From assembly GCA_017513085.1 (NCBI GenBank), contig JAFWDK010000010.1, positions 62,001 through 126,000 of the forward strand: a DNA stretch of 64,000 nucleotides, in the 5' to 3' direction. The notes beneath the pieces are model-generated. The model made no database searches, had not been told where the DNA came from, and worked only from the letters and a program-made list of their open reading frames with translations. Made by a program: the position numbers and the translations under genes. Source of the stretch: Clostridiales bacterium (lineage in GTDB: Bacteria; Bacillota; Clostridia; Saccharofermentanales; Saccharofermentanaceae). Shown here in pieces: positions 53,609 to 63,105 of the stretch; the first letter of the stretch is position 1; the number at the start of each line of letters is the position of its first letter.

Positions 53609-56068
53609 ATGAGTTTATGTACTTTGTGTAAGAAGAACGTGGCGGTGGTGTTCACGACGAGATTTGAGAACAACCAGCGTATCAACGAGGGCCTTTGCAT
53701 TAAGTGTGCTTATGAGACCGGAATCGGTGGAATCGAAGAGATGTTTGCCGCGGCCGGGATCAATGAGGACAATATTGATAATGTGACCGAGAAGATGAAC
53801 CGGATGATGTCCGGAATCGATTCTTCTAATCCTGAGCAATTGCTGAAGATGCTTGTGGAAAACGACCAGGAACCACCGTTCCCGATGGATTTTGAATTCC
53901 CTGAACTTGAGGGGGATGATGAAGAACCTGACGAGGGTGAGGATTCTGACGAATCTTTTGATGAGCCGGCGGAGGAGAACGGGCAGGAGTTTGATCAGCC
54001 TGAACGCGAGTCGTTGTCGGACTTCCGTGAGTTTTTCCTGGGTGGTTCGCGTAATGGTTCTTCGAGATCGGATAAGAGTAAGACGAAAAAGAAGAAAGAC
54101 GATCAGAAGTCGAAATATCTCGATATGTATGGTACCAACCTTACGCAAAAAGCCAGAGATGGTGAGATCGATAAGCTGGTCGGACGTGATAAGGAAATCT
54201 CGCGTGTCATTCAGATACTGAACCGCCGTTCGAAAAACAATCCTGCGTTGATAGGTAATCCTGGCGTCGGCAAAACTGCTATTGCTGAAGGCCTTGCGGT
54301 TCGTATTGCCAATGGAGAGGTTCCTCAAAAACTTCTGGATATGAAGGTCTATCTTCTTGATATGATGGCTCTTGTGGCCGGCACGCAGTTCCGCGGACAG
54401 TTTGAGAGCCGTATGAAGGGCGTCGTGGATGAGGCGACCCGCAAGCAGAATGTGATACTTGTCATCGATGAGATGCATAACATTATGGGTGCCGGTGATG
54501 CTGAGGGTGCAATGAATGCTGCCAATATCCTGAAACCTGCATTGGCGAAGGGACAGATCCGAGTGATCGGTTCTACTACGCTTGATGAGTATCGCCGCCA
54601 TATCGAGAAGGATTCCGCGTTAGAAAGACGTTTCCAGAAAGTGATCGTCGAAGAACCTTCGGTGGAGGAATCGATCGAGATCCTTAAGGGTATCCGTGAA
54701 TACTATGAGAAACATCACTTTGTCCAGTATCCGGATGATGTGATCGAGTATGCTGTTCAGGCATCCTCACGATATATTATGGATCGGTATCTTCCTGACA
54801 AGGCCATTGATCTTCTGGATGAGGCAGGTTCGCAGGTGAATCTCAAAGAGGTTCGTCTGGTTAATCTTGCATCGATGAAGAAGGAGTGGAAGAAACTCGA
54901 TGCGGAAGTTCGTTCGCTGGAATCCCGCATCGAATCCTCGGCAACCCCGGAAGAGATTGAAAAAGAACATCTCTACGAGCAGCAGGCCGAGAAAAAATCC
55001 CGCGTCTTAAGGCTCGAGAAGGAGATCGAATCGTTGGAGAATGACTTGGTTCCTGCCATTATCACGAAGGAAGATATTTCTCGCGTAGTGGAGATGTGGA
55101 CCGGTATTCCGGTAAAGAGGATCTCCGAGACGGAATCAGAGCAGCTTCTGAAATTGGAGGAGCGGCTCCATGAACGTGTTATCGGCCAGGATAAAGCAGT
55201 GAGCGCTTTGGCCCGCGCGATCCGAAGAAACCGTTCAGGCTTTGGTAAAGCGCATAAGCCGTCTTCTTTCATTTTTGTCGGACCTACCGGTGTAGGTAAG
55301 ACAGAATTAGTCAAGGCTTTGGCTGAAGCTATGTTTGCCAGAGAAGATGCGTTGATCCGTATTGATATGTCTGAATATATGGAAGCACATACTGTCAGCA
55401 AATTGATTGGTTCTCCGCCGGGGTATGTCGGTTATGACGATGGCGGGCAACTGACAGAACGTGTTAGAAGAAAACCCTATTCGGTAGTGCTTTTTGATGA
55501 GATCGAGAAGGCACATCCGGATGTGTTTAATATGCTTCTTCAGATACTCGACGATGGTCGTTTAACAGACAGCCATGGACGTCTTGTCAATTTCGAGCAT
55601 ACGATTCTGATCATGACGTCTAATGCCGGTACTTCCTTGAAGGCGAATGGTTTCGGATTCGGTGCGGAAGGGCATATTGCTTTGGAAAACCGGGTGCATA
55701 CAGTTCTGAAGGAGATGTTCCGTCCGGAATTCCTGAACCGTATTGATGAAATTGTCGTATTCCAGGAGTTGACGAAAGAAGAGATCCGCAGGATCGTTGA
55801 CCTGATGCTGCATGAACTTGCCTCGCAATTGGGCGAGAAGGGAATCTCGTTGAAGGTTTCTGATGCTGCTAAAGATCAGCTGGCAGTAGAAGGTTACGAT
55901 GTGAAATATGGAGCTCGTCCTCTTCGGAAGACGATCCAGCGCCGGCTGGAAGATCCTCTGGCTGACATGTTCCTGTCCGGAAAACTGGATAAGGCTGAAG
56001 CTGTGTCGATCGATTACAAGAATGATGAGTTTACTTTTCACCTGAAAAAGAAAAAGGAGAAGTCTTGA
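53609..56068 (+). CDS. Clp-family AAA+ unfoldase with N-terminal zinc finger (ClpC/ClpE type)
   Basis: 819 residues. The N-terminus is a ClpE-like zinc finger (CTLC at 4-7, CIKC at about 30-33) instead of the usual ClpN repeats. A very acidic linker follows (about 85-160). First AAA+ module: Walker A GNPGVGKT near 216, Walker [12 protein letters not shown] coiled middle domain near 430-490. Second module: GPTGVGKTE near 557, [20 protein letters not shown] and [13 protein letters not shown]. It unfolds substrates for ClpP. ctsR/mcsAB, usual neighbours of clpC, are absent. AGGAAATAGTA precedes the start. Confidence 0.92.
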   Translation: MSLCTLCKKNVAVVFTTRFENNQRINEGLCIKCAYETGIGGIEEMFAAAGINEDNIDNVTEKMNRMMSGIDSSNPEQLLKMLVENDQEPPFPMDFEFPELEGDDEEPDEGEDSDESFDEPAEENGQEFDQPERESLSDFREFFLGGSRNGSSRSDKSKTKKKKDDQKSKYLDMYGTNLTQKARDGEIDKLVGRDKEISRVIQILNRRSKNNPALIGNPGVGKTAIAEGLAVRIANGEVPQKLLDMKVYLLDMMALVAGTQFRGQFESRMKGVVDEATRKQNVILVIDEMHNIMGAGDAEGAMNAANILKPALAKGQIRVIGSTTLDEYRRHIEKDSALERRFQKVIVEEPSVEESIEILKGIREYYEKHHFVQYPDDVIEYAVQASSRYIMDRYLPDKAIDLLDEAGSQVNLKEVRLVNLASMKKEWKKLDAEVRSLESRIESSATPEEIEKEHLYEQQAEKKSRVLRLEKEIESLENDLVPAIITKEDISRVVEMWTGIPVKRISETESEQLLKLEERLHERVIGQDKAVSALARAIRRNRSGFGKAHKPSSFIFVGPTGVGKTELVKALAEAMFAREDALIRIDMSEYMEAHTVSKLIGSPPGYVGYDDGGQLTERVRRKPYSVVLFDEIEKAHPDVFNMLLQILDDGRLTDSHGRLVNFEHTILIMTSNAGTSLKANGFGFGAEGHIALENRVHTVLKEMFRPEFLNRIDEIVVFQELTKEEIRRIVDLMLHELASQLGEKGISLKVSDAAKDQLAVEGYDVKYGARPLRKTIQRRLEDPLADMFLSGKLDKAEAVSIDYKNDEFTFHLKKKKEKS

Positions 56069-56075
56069 TCTTTCG

Positions 56076-57647
56076 ATGAGAGATCTGCGTCCGACTATGA
56101 AGTGGGAGTATAAGAGAATCAGGAAAACCAGTTGGGATACTGTTTTCGGGAAGGGATGGAGACCATGGCTTTTGCTGGTTGCCGCGTGCTTCCTGTTTTC
56201 TTTGATCGGTGCCCAGTATACTCTTCAGACACAAGGCCTTGACTATGTTGACCAATGGCTGGGATACAAAGACGAGAATTATGAAGCAAACGTCGGGTAT
56301 CTGAAAGACTATGTTTCTGATCTGAAAATCGTTAAAAGTTTGCCGGCTGAAGTGGAGAAATCGGCTGTGGATTCTCTGGATTCCATTGCGGCCAGTAATT
56401 CATGGGTGATCCGTGTCCTGGCGCATAATGCGGCATATTTTGAGAGAAACCCCGGAGAAGTCATTGCCAATCTTCTTATTATCGGACTAATCATGTTCAT
56501 AGTGAAGTTTTTCTTCCTGAATGCATCTGAAATAGGCCTTTACAGATATGTTCTGGAGAACAGGCAGCAGGAGAAGGTCAAGTTCCGAAGGATCTTTGCG
56601 CCTTTTCACCTGAAGATGATCCCGAATGTTATCTGGGTAACATTCCGATATAGCATGACGCTGCTCAAATGGTATATGCTCTTTATTATTCCCGGTATTT
56701 ATAAGACATTCCAGCTTTCCATGATTCCGTTTATCCTCGCGGAAAATCCGAAGATCAAATACAAAGATGCGGTGAAGCTTTCCAAGGCGATGACGAAGGG
56801 ATATAAATGGAAGATGTTTGTGACGGATCTTTCCTATATTTACATCTGGCTGTTGCATTTGATTCCGTTCGCCGGCCTGCTTGTTTCGGTGCCGTTGAGC
56901 ATGCAGCTGGATGCGGAATACTATTTTACGCTTCGAAACCGTGCGGGTATCGATTATACGAATCTCCCCGAGCAGGCTTTTGCAGGAGCGCCGTACGTTA
57001 AGAGAATGCAGGATAGAAAGAGAAATCCTAATATCGTACTCTCCGACCCCGAATATGTTCTTACTGACGTGAATACCAAAACTGCGCATAAGAAGGGATT
57101 GTTTCGTTTTGACTACAGTCCTTTCGATATTGTGTTTATGTTTTTCAGTTTTTGCATGGTCGGCTGGATCTGGGAAGTCTGCTATGAGTTTGTCGACACA
57201 GGACTCCTGGTGAATCGTGGGACGATGTACGGACCATGGATCCCGATATATGGATTCGGCGGTATAGCCATCGTGCTCCTGCTTAGCCGTTTCAAAGAGA
57301 GTAAGATCAAGCTTTTTCTGATGACGATGCTGGTCTGTGCAATACTGGAATACCTTGGAAGTTTTGCGCTTGAGTTTATGTTCAACTCTTCGTATTGGGA
57401 CTATAAAGAAATGTTCATGAATGTGAACGGCCGGATCTGCCTTGCGGGATTGATGGCTTTTGGCGTGGGAGGATTGTTCGGTGTCTATATTGCCGGACCG
57501 GCAATCAGCCGATTTGTCGATCGATTCTCGAGAAGGACCCAGTATATTGCTGCTGGAATTCTGGGAGCTTTGTTTGTGACGGATATTGTCTGTTGCGTGA
57601 TATTCGGCTTTAATTCCGGTGCTAGTGTGGGTGGAAAGATCGTCTGA
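56076..57647 (+). CDS. Membrane protein: DUF975-like half fused to CmpB-type (putative ABC permease) half
   Basis: 523 residues. The N-terminal half (about 1-330) has helices with the DUF975-type spacing and the sequence LLKWYMLFIIPGIYKTFQLS and MTKGYKWKMFVTDLSYI. The C-terminal half (about 350-515) fits the CmpB-like 'putative ABC transporter permease' family: FFSFCMVGWIWEVCYEFV, LVNRGTMYGPWIPIYGFGG and LEFMFNSSYWDY. Both families are usually separate proteins of unknown role. The gene follows the Clp gene by 7 bases and is probably in the same operon. The start is uncertain, since AGGAGA is 15 bases away. Confidence 0.78.
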   Translation: MRDLRPTMKWEYKRIRKTSWDTVFGKGWRPWLLLVAACFLFSLIGAQYTLQTQGLDYVDQWLGYKDENYEANVGYLKDYVSDLKIVKSLPAEVEKSAVDSLDSIAASNSWVIRVLAHNAAYFERNPGEVIANLLIIGLIMFIVKFFFLNASEIGLYRYVLENRQQEKVKFRRIFAPFHLKMIPNVIWVTFRYSMTLLKWYMLFIIPGIYKTFQLSMIPFILAENPKIKYKDAVKLSKAMTKGYKWKMFVTDLSYIYIWLLHLIPFAGLLVSVPLSMQLDAEYYFTLRNRAGIDYTNLPEQAFAGAPYVKRMQDRKRNPNIVLSDPEYVLTDVNTKTAHKKGLFRFDYSPFDIVFMFFSFCMVGWIWEVCYEFVDTGLLVNRGTMYGPWIPIYGFGGIAIVLLLSRFKESKIKLFLMTMLVCAILEYLGSFALEFMFNSSYWDYKEMFMNVNGRICLAGLMAFGVGGLFGVYIAGPAISRFVDRFSRRTQYIAAGILGALFVTDIVCCVIFGFNSGASVGGKIV

Positions 57648-57662
57648 TCCGGATCAAAAGAA

Positions 57663-57690
57663 AAGAGCTGCCTTGTGAAAGACAGCTCTT
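57663..57690. terminator. Bidirectional terminator
   Basis: AAGAGCTG (57663-57670) pairs with CAGCTCTT (57683-57690), with T-rich flanks in both directions. It separates the convergent uvrA-clp operon and argJ. Confidence 0.75.
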
Positions 57691-57714
57691 GTTGTTTGTA
57701 TCTTTTTCCGATGC

Positions 57715-58926
57715 TCAGGAACGGTAACTTGCGTTGATCTTTACATAGTCGTAAGTGAAGTCACAGGTCCACATACGGTCGCTGTATTCTCCGTCGTTCA
57801 GTTCGATCTGGATCAGAATGTCATGCTCCGAAAGCTTCTCTTTGGCGACATCTTCGTCAAAGGGGAGTGCAACACCGTTTTCGTATACGGCGAGTCCGCT
57901 TAAGGACATGCTGATTTTATCGGGGTCGATATCGGCTCCGGAATAACCCAGCGCGGTAATAAAGCGTCCGCAGTTTGCATCCTGACCGAAGATAGCTGTT
58001 TTGCAAAGCGGGGAACGGCAGATGGCCAGTACACAAAGGTATGCGTCGTTAGCGGTTTTGGCGCCGTTGACAACTACTTCTACAAGTTTTGAAGCTCCTT
58101 CACCGTCAGAGGCGATCATCTTGGCAAGATCGAAGCAGAGGGAGTGGAATGCTTCCTTGAAAACATCGTATTCTTCAGTTCCTTCTTTGATTTCAGGGGT
58201 TTCTGAAGCACCATTGGCCATGATGACGACCATGTCGCAGACAGATGTGTCGCCGTCTACGGTAACACGATTATAAGTGTCCTTGACATTACTGCTGATC
58301 ATGGACTGAAGCGCACTCTGCCCGATGTTAGCGTCCGTTGTGAAAACACTGATCATGGTGGCCAGGTTCGGATGGATCATGCCGGAACCTTTTGCAATAG
58401 CGGAGATCGTGATTTCTTTGCCGAAAATGCTTACGGTTGCGGCGACCTCTTTAGGCTGGGTATCTGTGGTCATGATGGCGCGCTCGGCAAGATGACCGCA
58501 TTCTTCGGAAGATGAAGCATTTTTGACCAAAGAAGGGATCGCAGATGTGATCTTGTCTAATGGAAGACGGGTACCGATGACGCCGGTAGAGGCGGTAAGG
58601 ATCATGTTGGATTCGGTATTCAGGATCGAGGCGACAGCGGAAGCCATGGCTTCTGCATCACTTTCTCCCTCGGCACCGACACATGCATTGGCGTTGCCGC
58701 TGTTGATGATGATGCCGGAAACAGTTTCCTGTGATCGGATGATGGAAATGGAACGCGTCAGAGAGTGCCCTTTTACCAGGTTGGAGGTATATACGCCGGC
58801 TACTTTCGCCGGAGTTAAGGATCCTATGAATGCAAGATCCGGATTGCCGTTCGGCTTAAGACCGCAAGACACGCCGTTTGCGATGAAGCCTTTCGGAAGA
58901 GTGATATAGGCATTTGTTATTTCCAT
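57715..58926 (-). CDS. argJ: ArgJ, bifunctional glutamate N-acetyltransferase/ornithine acetyltransferase
   Basis: 403 residues, normal length. It moves acetyl from N-acetylornithine to glutamate in the cyclic arginine pathway, and may also use acetyl-CoA. Self-cleavage motif KGSGMIHPNLATMI with the Ala-Thr scission site; Thr becomes the nucleophile of the beta chain. Oxyanion residues in TASTGVIGTRL. N-terminal GVSCGLKPNGNPDLA is typical. No other arg gene lies in the window. GAGGTGC precedes the start, and a minus-strand TATAAT is at 58959-58964. Confidence 0.95.
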   Translation of the reverse strand: MEITNAYITLPKGFIANGVSCGLKPNGNPDLAFIGSLTPAKVAGVYTSNLVKGHSLTRSISIIRSQETVSGIIINSGNANACVGAEGESDAEAMASAVASILNTESNMILTASTGVIGTRLPLDKITSAIPSLVKNASSSEECGHLAERAIMTTDTQPKEVAATVSIFGKEITISAIAKGSGMIHPNLATMISVFTTDANIGQSALQSMISSNVKDTYNRVTVDGDTSVCDMVVIMANGASETPEIKEGTEEYDVFKEAFHSLCFDLAKMIASDGEGASKLVEVVVNGAKTANDAYLCVLAICRSPLCKTAIFGQDANCGRFITALGYSGADIDPDKISMSLSGLAVYENGVALPFDEDVAKEKLSEHDILIQIELNDGEYSDRMWTCDFTYDYVKINASYRS

Positions 58927-59016
58927 ATAAAAGCACCTCGTTCGAATTATGTAGATGCATTATACACCAATAATGAAAAGTTTTTCCAGATTCATGAAAT
59001 AAATCAAAAGAAGTGC

Positions 59017-59046
59017 TTGACATAATGGCTTGGAAAACATTATAAT
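59017..59046 (+). promoter_or_regulatory. Promoter of the His-Gln-Lys tRNA cluster
   Basis: -35 TTGACA (59017-59022), 18-base spacer, -10 TATAAT (59041-59046): both hexamers are consensus, as expected for a strong tRNA promoter. Confidence 0.8.
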
Positions 59047-59072
59047 TTCGTAGTGCCTTTTGGGAGAACTTG

Positions 59073-59149
59073 GTGGGATTAGCTCAGTTGGTTAGAGCGC
59101 TAGTTTGTGGCACTAGAGGTCATGGGTTCGACCCCCATATCCCACCCCA
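59073..59149 (+). tRNA. tRNA-His (GTG)
   Basis: Acceptor GTGGGAT with ATCCCAC, anticodon loop TTGTGGC (GTG), T-loop TTCGACC and encoded CCA at 59147-59149. The base before (G, 59072) can pair with the discriminator C, which is the His-specific G-1. Confidence 0.95.
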
Positions 59150-59172
59150 ATTAAACCTAAGAGGTTTTTTAT

Positions 59173-59247
59173 TGGGGTATAGCCAAGCGGTAAGGCACGG
59201 GACTTTGACTCCCGCATTCGTAGGTCCGAATCCTGCTACCCCAGCCA
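59173..59247 (+). tRNA. tRNA-Gln (TTG)
   Basis: Acceptor TGGGGTA with TACCCCA, anticodon stem CGGGA/TCCCG with loop CTTTGAC (TTG), T-loop TCCGAAT and CCA at 59245-59247. A small hairpin (AAACCT-AAG-AGGTTT, 59153-59167) separates it from tRNA-His. Confidence 0.95.
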
Positions 59248-59250
59248 TAT

Positions 59251-59326
59251 GGTTCACTAGCTCAGTCGGTAGAGCACTTGACTTTTAATCAAGGGGTCTG
59301 GAGTTCGAGCCTCCAGTGAGCCACCA
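59251..59326 (+). tRNA. tRNA-Lys (TTT)
   Basis: Acceptor GGTTCAC with GTGAGCC, anticodon stem CTTGA/TCAAG with loop CTTTTAA (TTT), T-loop TTCGAGC and CCA at 59324-59326. It lies 3 bases after tRNA-Gln, so the two share a precursor. Confidence 0.95.
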
Positions 59327-59336
59327 TACGAATGAG

Positions 59337-59366
59337 AAAACTGCTTTTCGAAGCAGTTTTTCTTTT
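59337..59366 (+). terminator. Terminator of the tRNA cluster
   Basis: AAAACTGCTT and AAGCAGTTTT pair over 10 bases around a TTCG tetraloop, followed by a T-rich tract. Confidence 0.85.
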
Positions 59367-59491
59367 TTATTCCCAAACGTCTCAGGATGTGATTCCCTTT
59401 GCGTATTTGTGTGTTTTCGAAAAATCCTTGCACTTTCAGAAACGGACAGCGATAATGATGAATAGGTTCACTATGGGGAAGAGGTAGAAGC

Positions 59492-60085
59492 ATGGCCAGA
59501 TTTGAGATCGTACATCCGCTGCCAGAAAGCTGTCTTTCTGTTCAGACGAAAAGATTGTTGCTTGCGGTGTATAAGCCGTCGGCAGCCGCCAGGGTCACGG
59601 ACTATCTTGTAAGGAACCGGGCTTTTCATACGCCGTTTACGCAGAAGCACAGTGACCGGTACTTTACGGTTAGCGAACAGAAGGCATATTTAAAATCGGA
59701 TCTTTATCAATACAGACACAATTCTCAGGTCGGGTTCTGGATCTCAACGATCGAAGAGCCGGATGTGATCATCGGAAGACTATCCTTTTACTCTATTATC
59801 GGAGGAGCCATGATGACCAGCTTTGTCGGGTATCATCTTGATGAGAAGTGTCAGGGAAAGGGCTATATGTTAGAGGCGCTTCAAGCCGGCTGCGATTTTA
59901 TGTTCAAGTATTACCGCCTTCACCGGATCCAGGCAGATGTTATGCCTACGAATGAAAAGTCGCTTCGTGTAGTACAGAAGACCGGCTTTGTGAAGATGGG
60001 CTACAATGTTCGTTATATGGAGATCGATGGATCATATAAAGATCATGTGATGTATGTGCTTTTGAATCCGTCTGTGGAAAAGTGA
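59492..60085 (+). CDS. RimJ/RimL-type GNAT acetyltransferase
   Basis: 197 residues. VQTKRLLLAVYKPSAAARVT opening, HDEK-type motif A YHLDEKCQGKGYMLEALQAG, HRIQADVMPTNEKSLRVVQK and GFVKMGYNVRYMEIDG. This closely follows the RimJ (ribosomal protein S5 N-acetyltransferase)-like pattern. GGGGAAGAGG precedes ATG 59492. It stands alone between two tRNA clusters, away from the other GNAT genes. Target unproven. Confidence 0.88.
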   Translation: MARFEIVHPLPESCLSVQTKRLLLAVYKPSAAARVTDYLVRNRAFHTPFTQKHSDRYFTVSEQKAYLKSDLYQYRHNSQVGFWISTIEEPDVIIGRLSFYSIIGGAMMTSFVGYHLDEKCQGKGYMLEALQAGCDFMFKYYRLHRIQADVMPTNEKSLRVVQKTGFVKMGYNVRYMEIDGSYKDHVMYVLLNPSVEK

Positions 60086-60177
60086 GAGTATTCCCAAAAA
60101 ACTATTTGCAAATATCGAAAAAGAATGGTGTACTATAAGTTAGAGTATAAATGTACCAAAACGGAGGAGCGTGTGTT

Positions 60178-60621
60178 ATGAAACGATCTTCATTATATAC
60201 AAAGGTTGTTGCGTTGGCTTTAGTATGCGCGATGGGCGGAGCAGTCGTCGGTTGCGGTAAGAAGGAAGAAACGACCACAACAGCACCAAGTTCAATTGAG
60301 GTTACGTCTGAGACAACTCCGGTCGAGTCTGCTACGACGACGACCGAATCCACGACTTTGATGGAATATGGCGAGTCCCTGGCTCCGAATGATATTCAAG
60401 TGACCTGGCAGGAAGATGCAATGGATCCGAAGGTGATGTATATCGTCGGTGTCGAGAATTACTTGAAAGTGCGTAAAGGTCCGGATACGAAGTATGATCA
60501 GGTCGGATCCCTTACCAAAGGAATGCAGGTTATTGTAGTAGCGAAGACCAATAATAACTGGTACAAACTACAGGACGGCTATTATGTATCTGCCGATTAT
60601 GTTTCGTTGACAGCGTCGTAA
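60178..60621 (+). CDS. SH3-domain lipoprotein
   Basis: 147 residues from ATG 60178 (ACGGAGGAG upstream). Lipoprotein signal peptide with lipobox VVGC at about residues 24-27, so it is anchored on the outer face of the membrane. A Thr/Ser/Glu-rich linker follows (30-65). A bacterial SH3 domain ends the protein (about 90-145: YLKVRKGPDTKYDQVGSL, NNWYKLQDGYYVSADYVSL), which usually binds peptidoglycan. No catalytic domain is present, so it may be a wall-binding adaptor. Confidence 0.85.
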   Translation: MKRSSLYTKVVALALVCAMGGAVVGCGKKEETTTTAPSSIEVTSETTPVESATTTTESTTLMEYGESLAPNDIQVTWQEDAMDPKVMYIVGVENYLKVRKGPDTKYDQVGSLTKGMQVIVVAKTNNNWYKLQDGYYVSADYVSLTAS

Positions 60622-60653
60622 AATCCGAGTTTTGAGGTTTTTAAAATTTAGTA

Positions 60654-60682
60654 TAGACAATCCAACTTTCGTGTAGTATTAT
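60654..60682 (+). promoter_or_regulatory. Promoter of the Gly-Arg tRNA pair
   Basis: -35 TAGACA (60654-60659), 17-base spacer, -10 TATTAT (60677-60682), with the tRNA starting 40 bases on. An inverted repeat, ACTTTCGTG (60665-60673) with CACGAAAGT (60708-60716), brackets the -10 and start region. Confidence 0.6.
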
Positions 60683-60721
60683 ATCTAGGCAAGTTTTTAG
60701 AGCGCTTCACGAAAGTGATAT

Positions 60722-60795
60722 GCGGGTGTAGTTCAATGGTAGAACTCCAGCCTTCCAAGCTGATCACGTGGGTTCGATTCCCATCACCCGCTCCA
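60722..60795 (+). tRNA. tRNA-Gly (TCC)
   Basis: Acceptor GCGGGTG with CACCCGC, anticodon loop CTTCCAA (TCC), T-loop TTCGATT and CCA at 60793-60795. A perfect 11-bp hairpin follows (60797-60823), probably a processing or spacer structure before tRNA-Arg. Confidence 0.95.
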
Positions 60796-60832
60796 TGAAT
60801 GACGATCTATACGATCGTCATTCTTACATCGT

Positions 60833-60909
60833 GGGTCCATAGCTCAGCTGGATAGAGCAACAGCCTTCTAAGCTGTGGGCCGGAGGTTCGAATCCCCCTG
60901 GGCTCACCA
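60833..60909 (+). tRNA. tRNA-Arg (TCT)
   Basis: Acceptor GGGTCCA with TGGGCTC (two G-U), anticodon stem ACAGC/GCTGT with loop CTTCTAA (TCT), T-loop TTCGAAT and CCA at 60907-60909. Confidence 0.94.
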
Positions 60910-60916
60910 TGACATG

Positions 60917-60965
60917 AAATAAGATCATCTTGTTCTAAGTAGTGGAGAAGATGATCTTATTTTTT
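60917..60965 (+). terminator. Terminator of the Gly-Arg tRNA pair
   Basis: A 15-base arm (60917-60931) pairs perfectly with 60948-60962 around a 16-base loop, followed by a T-run. Confidence 0.85.
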
Positions 60966-61011
60966 GCCTAAAAACAAATTGTAGCAAATTTTGTGGGAAA
61001 AGCACCCTAAC

Positions 61012-61034
61012 ACCACATTATATTGTGGTATAAT
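61012..61034 (+). promoter_or_regulatory. Promoter and dyad upstream of the topoisomerase pair
   Basis: TGGTATAAT (61026-61034) is a perfect extended -10. Overlapping it is the dyad ACCACA-6-TGTGGT (61012-61029), so a regulator bound there would block the polymerase. Start codon at 61067 after AAGGGAGAGG. Confidence 0.6.
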
Positions 61035-61066
61035 TGATAAGATTATAAGGGAGAGGTTTTGAAAGT

Positions 61067-63049
61067 ATGCCAAGTAAGTCTTATGGAAACGACACAATTA
61101 CCGCACTGAAGGGTGCCGACCGTGTACGTAAACGTCCGGGTGTTATATTCGGTTCGGATGGTCTGGAAGGCTGTGAACACTCGTTTTTTGAAATCCTGAG
61201 TAACTCGATTGATGAAGCCCGTGAAGGCTATGGAGATAAGATCGAAGTTGTCCGTTATAAAGACGGATCCATTTCGGTTGAGGATTTCGGTCGTGGTATC
61301 CCTCTCGATTACAATACCAAGGAGCAGCGTTTTAACTGGGAACTGGTATACTGTGAGCTTTATGCCGGCGGTAAATATAATAACGATACCGGTGAGAGCT
61401 ATGAGTTCAGCCTGGGTTTGAATGGTCTCGGTGCGTGCGCGACACAGTATTCTTCCGAATACTTTGACGTGACGGTATTCCGCGACGGGTTTAAGTATAA
61501 TCTTCATTTTGAAAAGGGAGAGAATGTTGGAGGCCTTCTAAAAGAACCGACACGTTTCAAGCGTACGGGTACGATCCAGAAATGGAAACCGGACAGAGAA
61601 GTTTTTACGGACATCAATATTCCATTGGATTCTTTTCTTCAGATCCTCAAGCGTCAGGCGGTAGTCAACAGTGGCGTTACGTTCCTTCTGAAGGATGAGG
61701 AAAGCGGAGAAGAGTTTACTTTCTGCTATCCGTCCGGTATTGAGGGTTATGTTGCAGAGTTTGACGGTGGCAAGGGCCTTTCTTCTCCGGCATCTTTTGA
61801 TGGTATGGGACGAGGCAAGGATCGCGCGGATAAGCCGGAATATAAAGTAAAGTGCCAGGTTGCTTTCTGCTTTAATAATGAGACGAACATTCTGGAGTAT
61901 TACCATAACAGTAGTTTCCTTGAACATGGCGGTGCTCCGGATAAAGCAGTCAGAAGTGCTTTTACCGCAGAAATTGATAAGCAGATCCGTGCGAGAGACA
62001 AATATAAAGCGAACGAGAGTAAGATCGTGTTCCAGGATGTCGCAGACAGCCTGATCCTGGTAACGAGTTCTTTTTCCACTCAGACCAGCTACGAGAACCA
62101 GACGAAGAAAGCTATCACGAATAAGTTCATCCAGGATTTCATGGCTGACCTGATCCGTCAGAAATTGGAAGTTTGGTTTATTGAAAATAAGCCGGAAGGT
62201 GACAGGGTCGTTGAGCAGATCCTGATCAATAAGAGATCGCGTGAGAATGCGGAGAAGACGCGCCTGAATGTCAAGAAGAAGCTTATGGGAAGCATTGACA
62301 TCAATAACCGTGTCAAAAAGTTTGTAGACTGCCGTACAAAGGATGTGGAGCAAAGAGAACTCTATATCGTAGAGGGCGATTCCGCTCTCGGTTCTTGTAA
62401 AATGGGCCGAGATGCCGAATTCCAGGCGATCATGCCGGTAAGAGGTAAGATCCTGAACTGCCTGAAGGCGGAATACTCTATGATCTTTAAGAGTGAGATC
62501 ATTACGGATCTGGTGAAGGTCCTGGGCTGCGGGGTTGAGATCCAGACCAAGCATAACAAGGATCTGTCATCTTTTGATATGTCGCTTCTGCGCTGGAATA
62601 AAGTTATTATTTGTACCGATGCCGACGTAGACGGATTCCATATCCGCACTTTGATCCTGGCTATGATCTTCCGCCTTATGCCGTCCTTGATCCGTGAGGG
62701 AAAAGTCTTTATTGCAGAATCCCCGCTTTTTGAGATCACCTATCGGAATAAGGGTGAGGAGAAGACTTTGTTTGCTTATAACGAGAAAGAGAAAACAGAG
62801 ATCCTTCAGAAGTATCCGCCGGAAAAGTGTTCGCTTCAGCGTTCGAAAGGACTTGGTGAGAATGAGCCTGAGATGATGTGGGAGACTACTATGAATCCTG
62901 CGACGAGAAGGTTGATCAAAGTCGTTCCGGGTGATGAGAAGCAGACAATGGAAACTTTTGAATTGCTTCTGGGTGATAACCTGGCCGGCCGTAAAGAGCA
63001 TATCGAGCGCGATGGTCACCTCTACCTGGAGATGCTTGATGTTGACTGA
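61067..63049 (+). CDS. Type IIA topoisomerase B subunit (GyrB/ParE-like, divergent)
   Basis: 660 residues. The GHKL ATPase has ILSNSIDEAREG, VEDFGRGIPL and SLGLNGLGACATQY. The TOPRIM domain has IVEGDSALGSC near 433 in place of the usual EGDSAGGSA, and CTDADVDGFHIRTL near 517 in place of DADVDGAHIRTL. These changes separate it from ordinary GyrB. It pairs with the A subunit that starts 57 bases downstream to pass DNA strands using ATP. It may be topoisomerase IV (ParE) or an extra paralog; the genome must also hold a GyrB for the first to hold. Confidence 0.85.
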   Translation: MPSKSYGNDTITALKGADRVRKRPGVIFGSDGLEGCEHSFFEILSNSIDEAREGYGDKIEVVRYKDGSISVEDFGRGIPLDYNTKEQRFNWELVYCELYAGGKYNNDTGESYEFSLGLNGLGACATQYSSEYFDVTVFRDGFKYNLHFEKGENVGGLLKEPTRFKRTGTIQKWKPDREVFTDINIPLDSFLQILKRQAVVNSGVTFLLKDEESGEEFTFCYPSGIEGYVAEFDGGKGLSSPASFDGMGRGKDRADKPEYKVKCQVAFCFNNETNILEYYHNSSFLEHGGAPDKAVRSAFTAEIDKQIRARDKYKANESKIVFQDVADSLILVTSSFSTQTSYENQTKKAITNKFIQDFMADLIRQKLEVWFIENKPEGDRVVEQILINKRSRENAEKTRLNVKKKLMGSIDINNRVKKFVDCRTKDVEQRELYIVEGDSALGSCKMGRDAEFQAIMPVRGKILNCLKAEYSMIFKSEIITDLVKVLGCGVEIQTKHNKDLSSFDMSLLRWNKVIICTDADVDGFHIRTLILAMIFRLMPSLIREGKVFIAESPLFEITYRNKGEEKTLFAYNEKEKTEILQKYPPEKCSLQRSKGLGENEPEMMWETTMNPATRRLIKVVPGDEKQTMETFELLLGDNLAGRKEHIERDGHLYLEMLDVD

Positions 63050-63105
63050 CGGAACTGCTTCCGGGAGATCAGAAGAGATAGAAACATTAGAAAAGAGAAC
63101 GAGAC

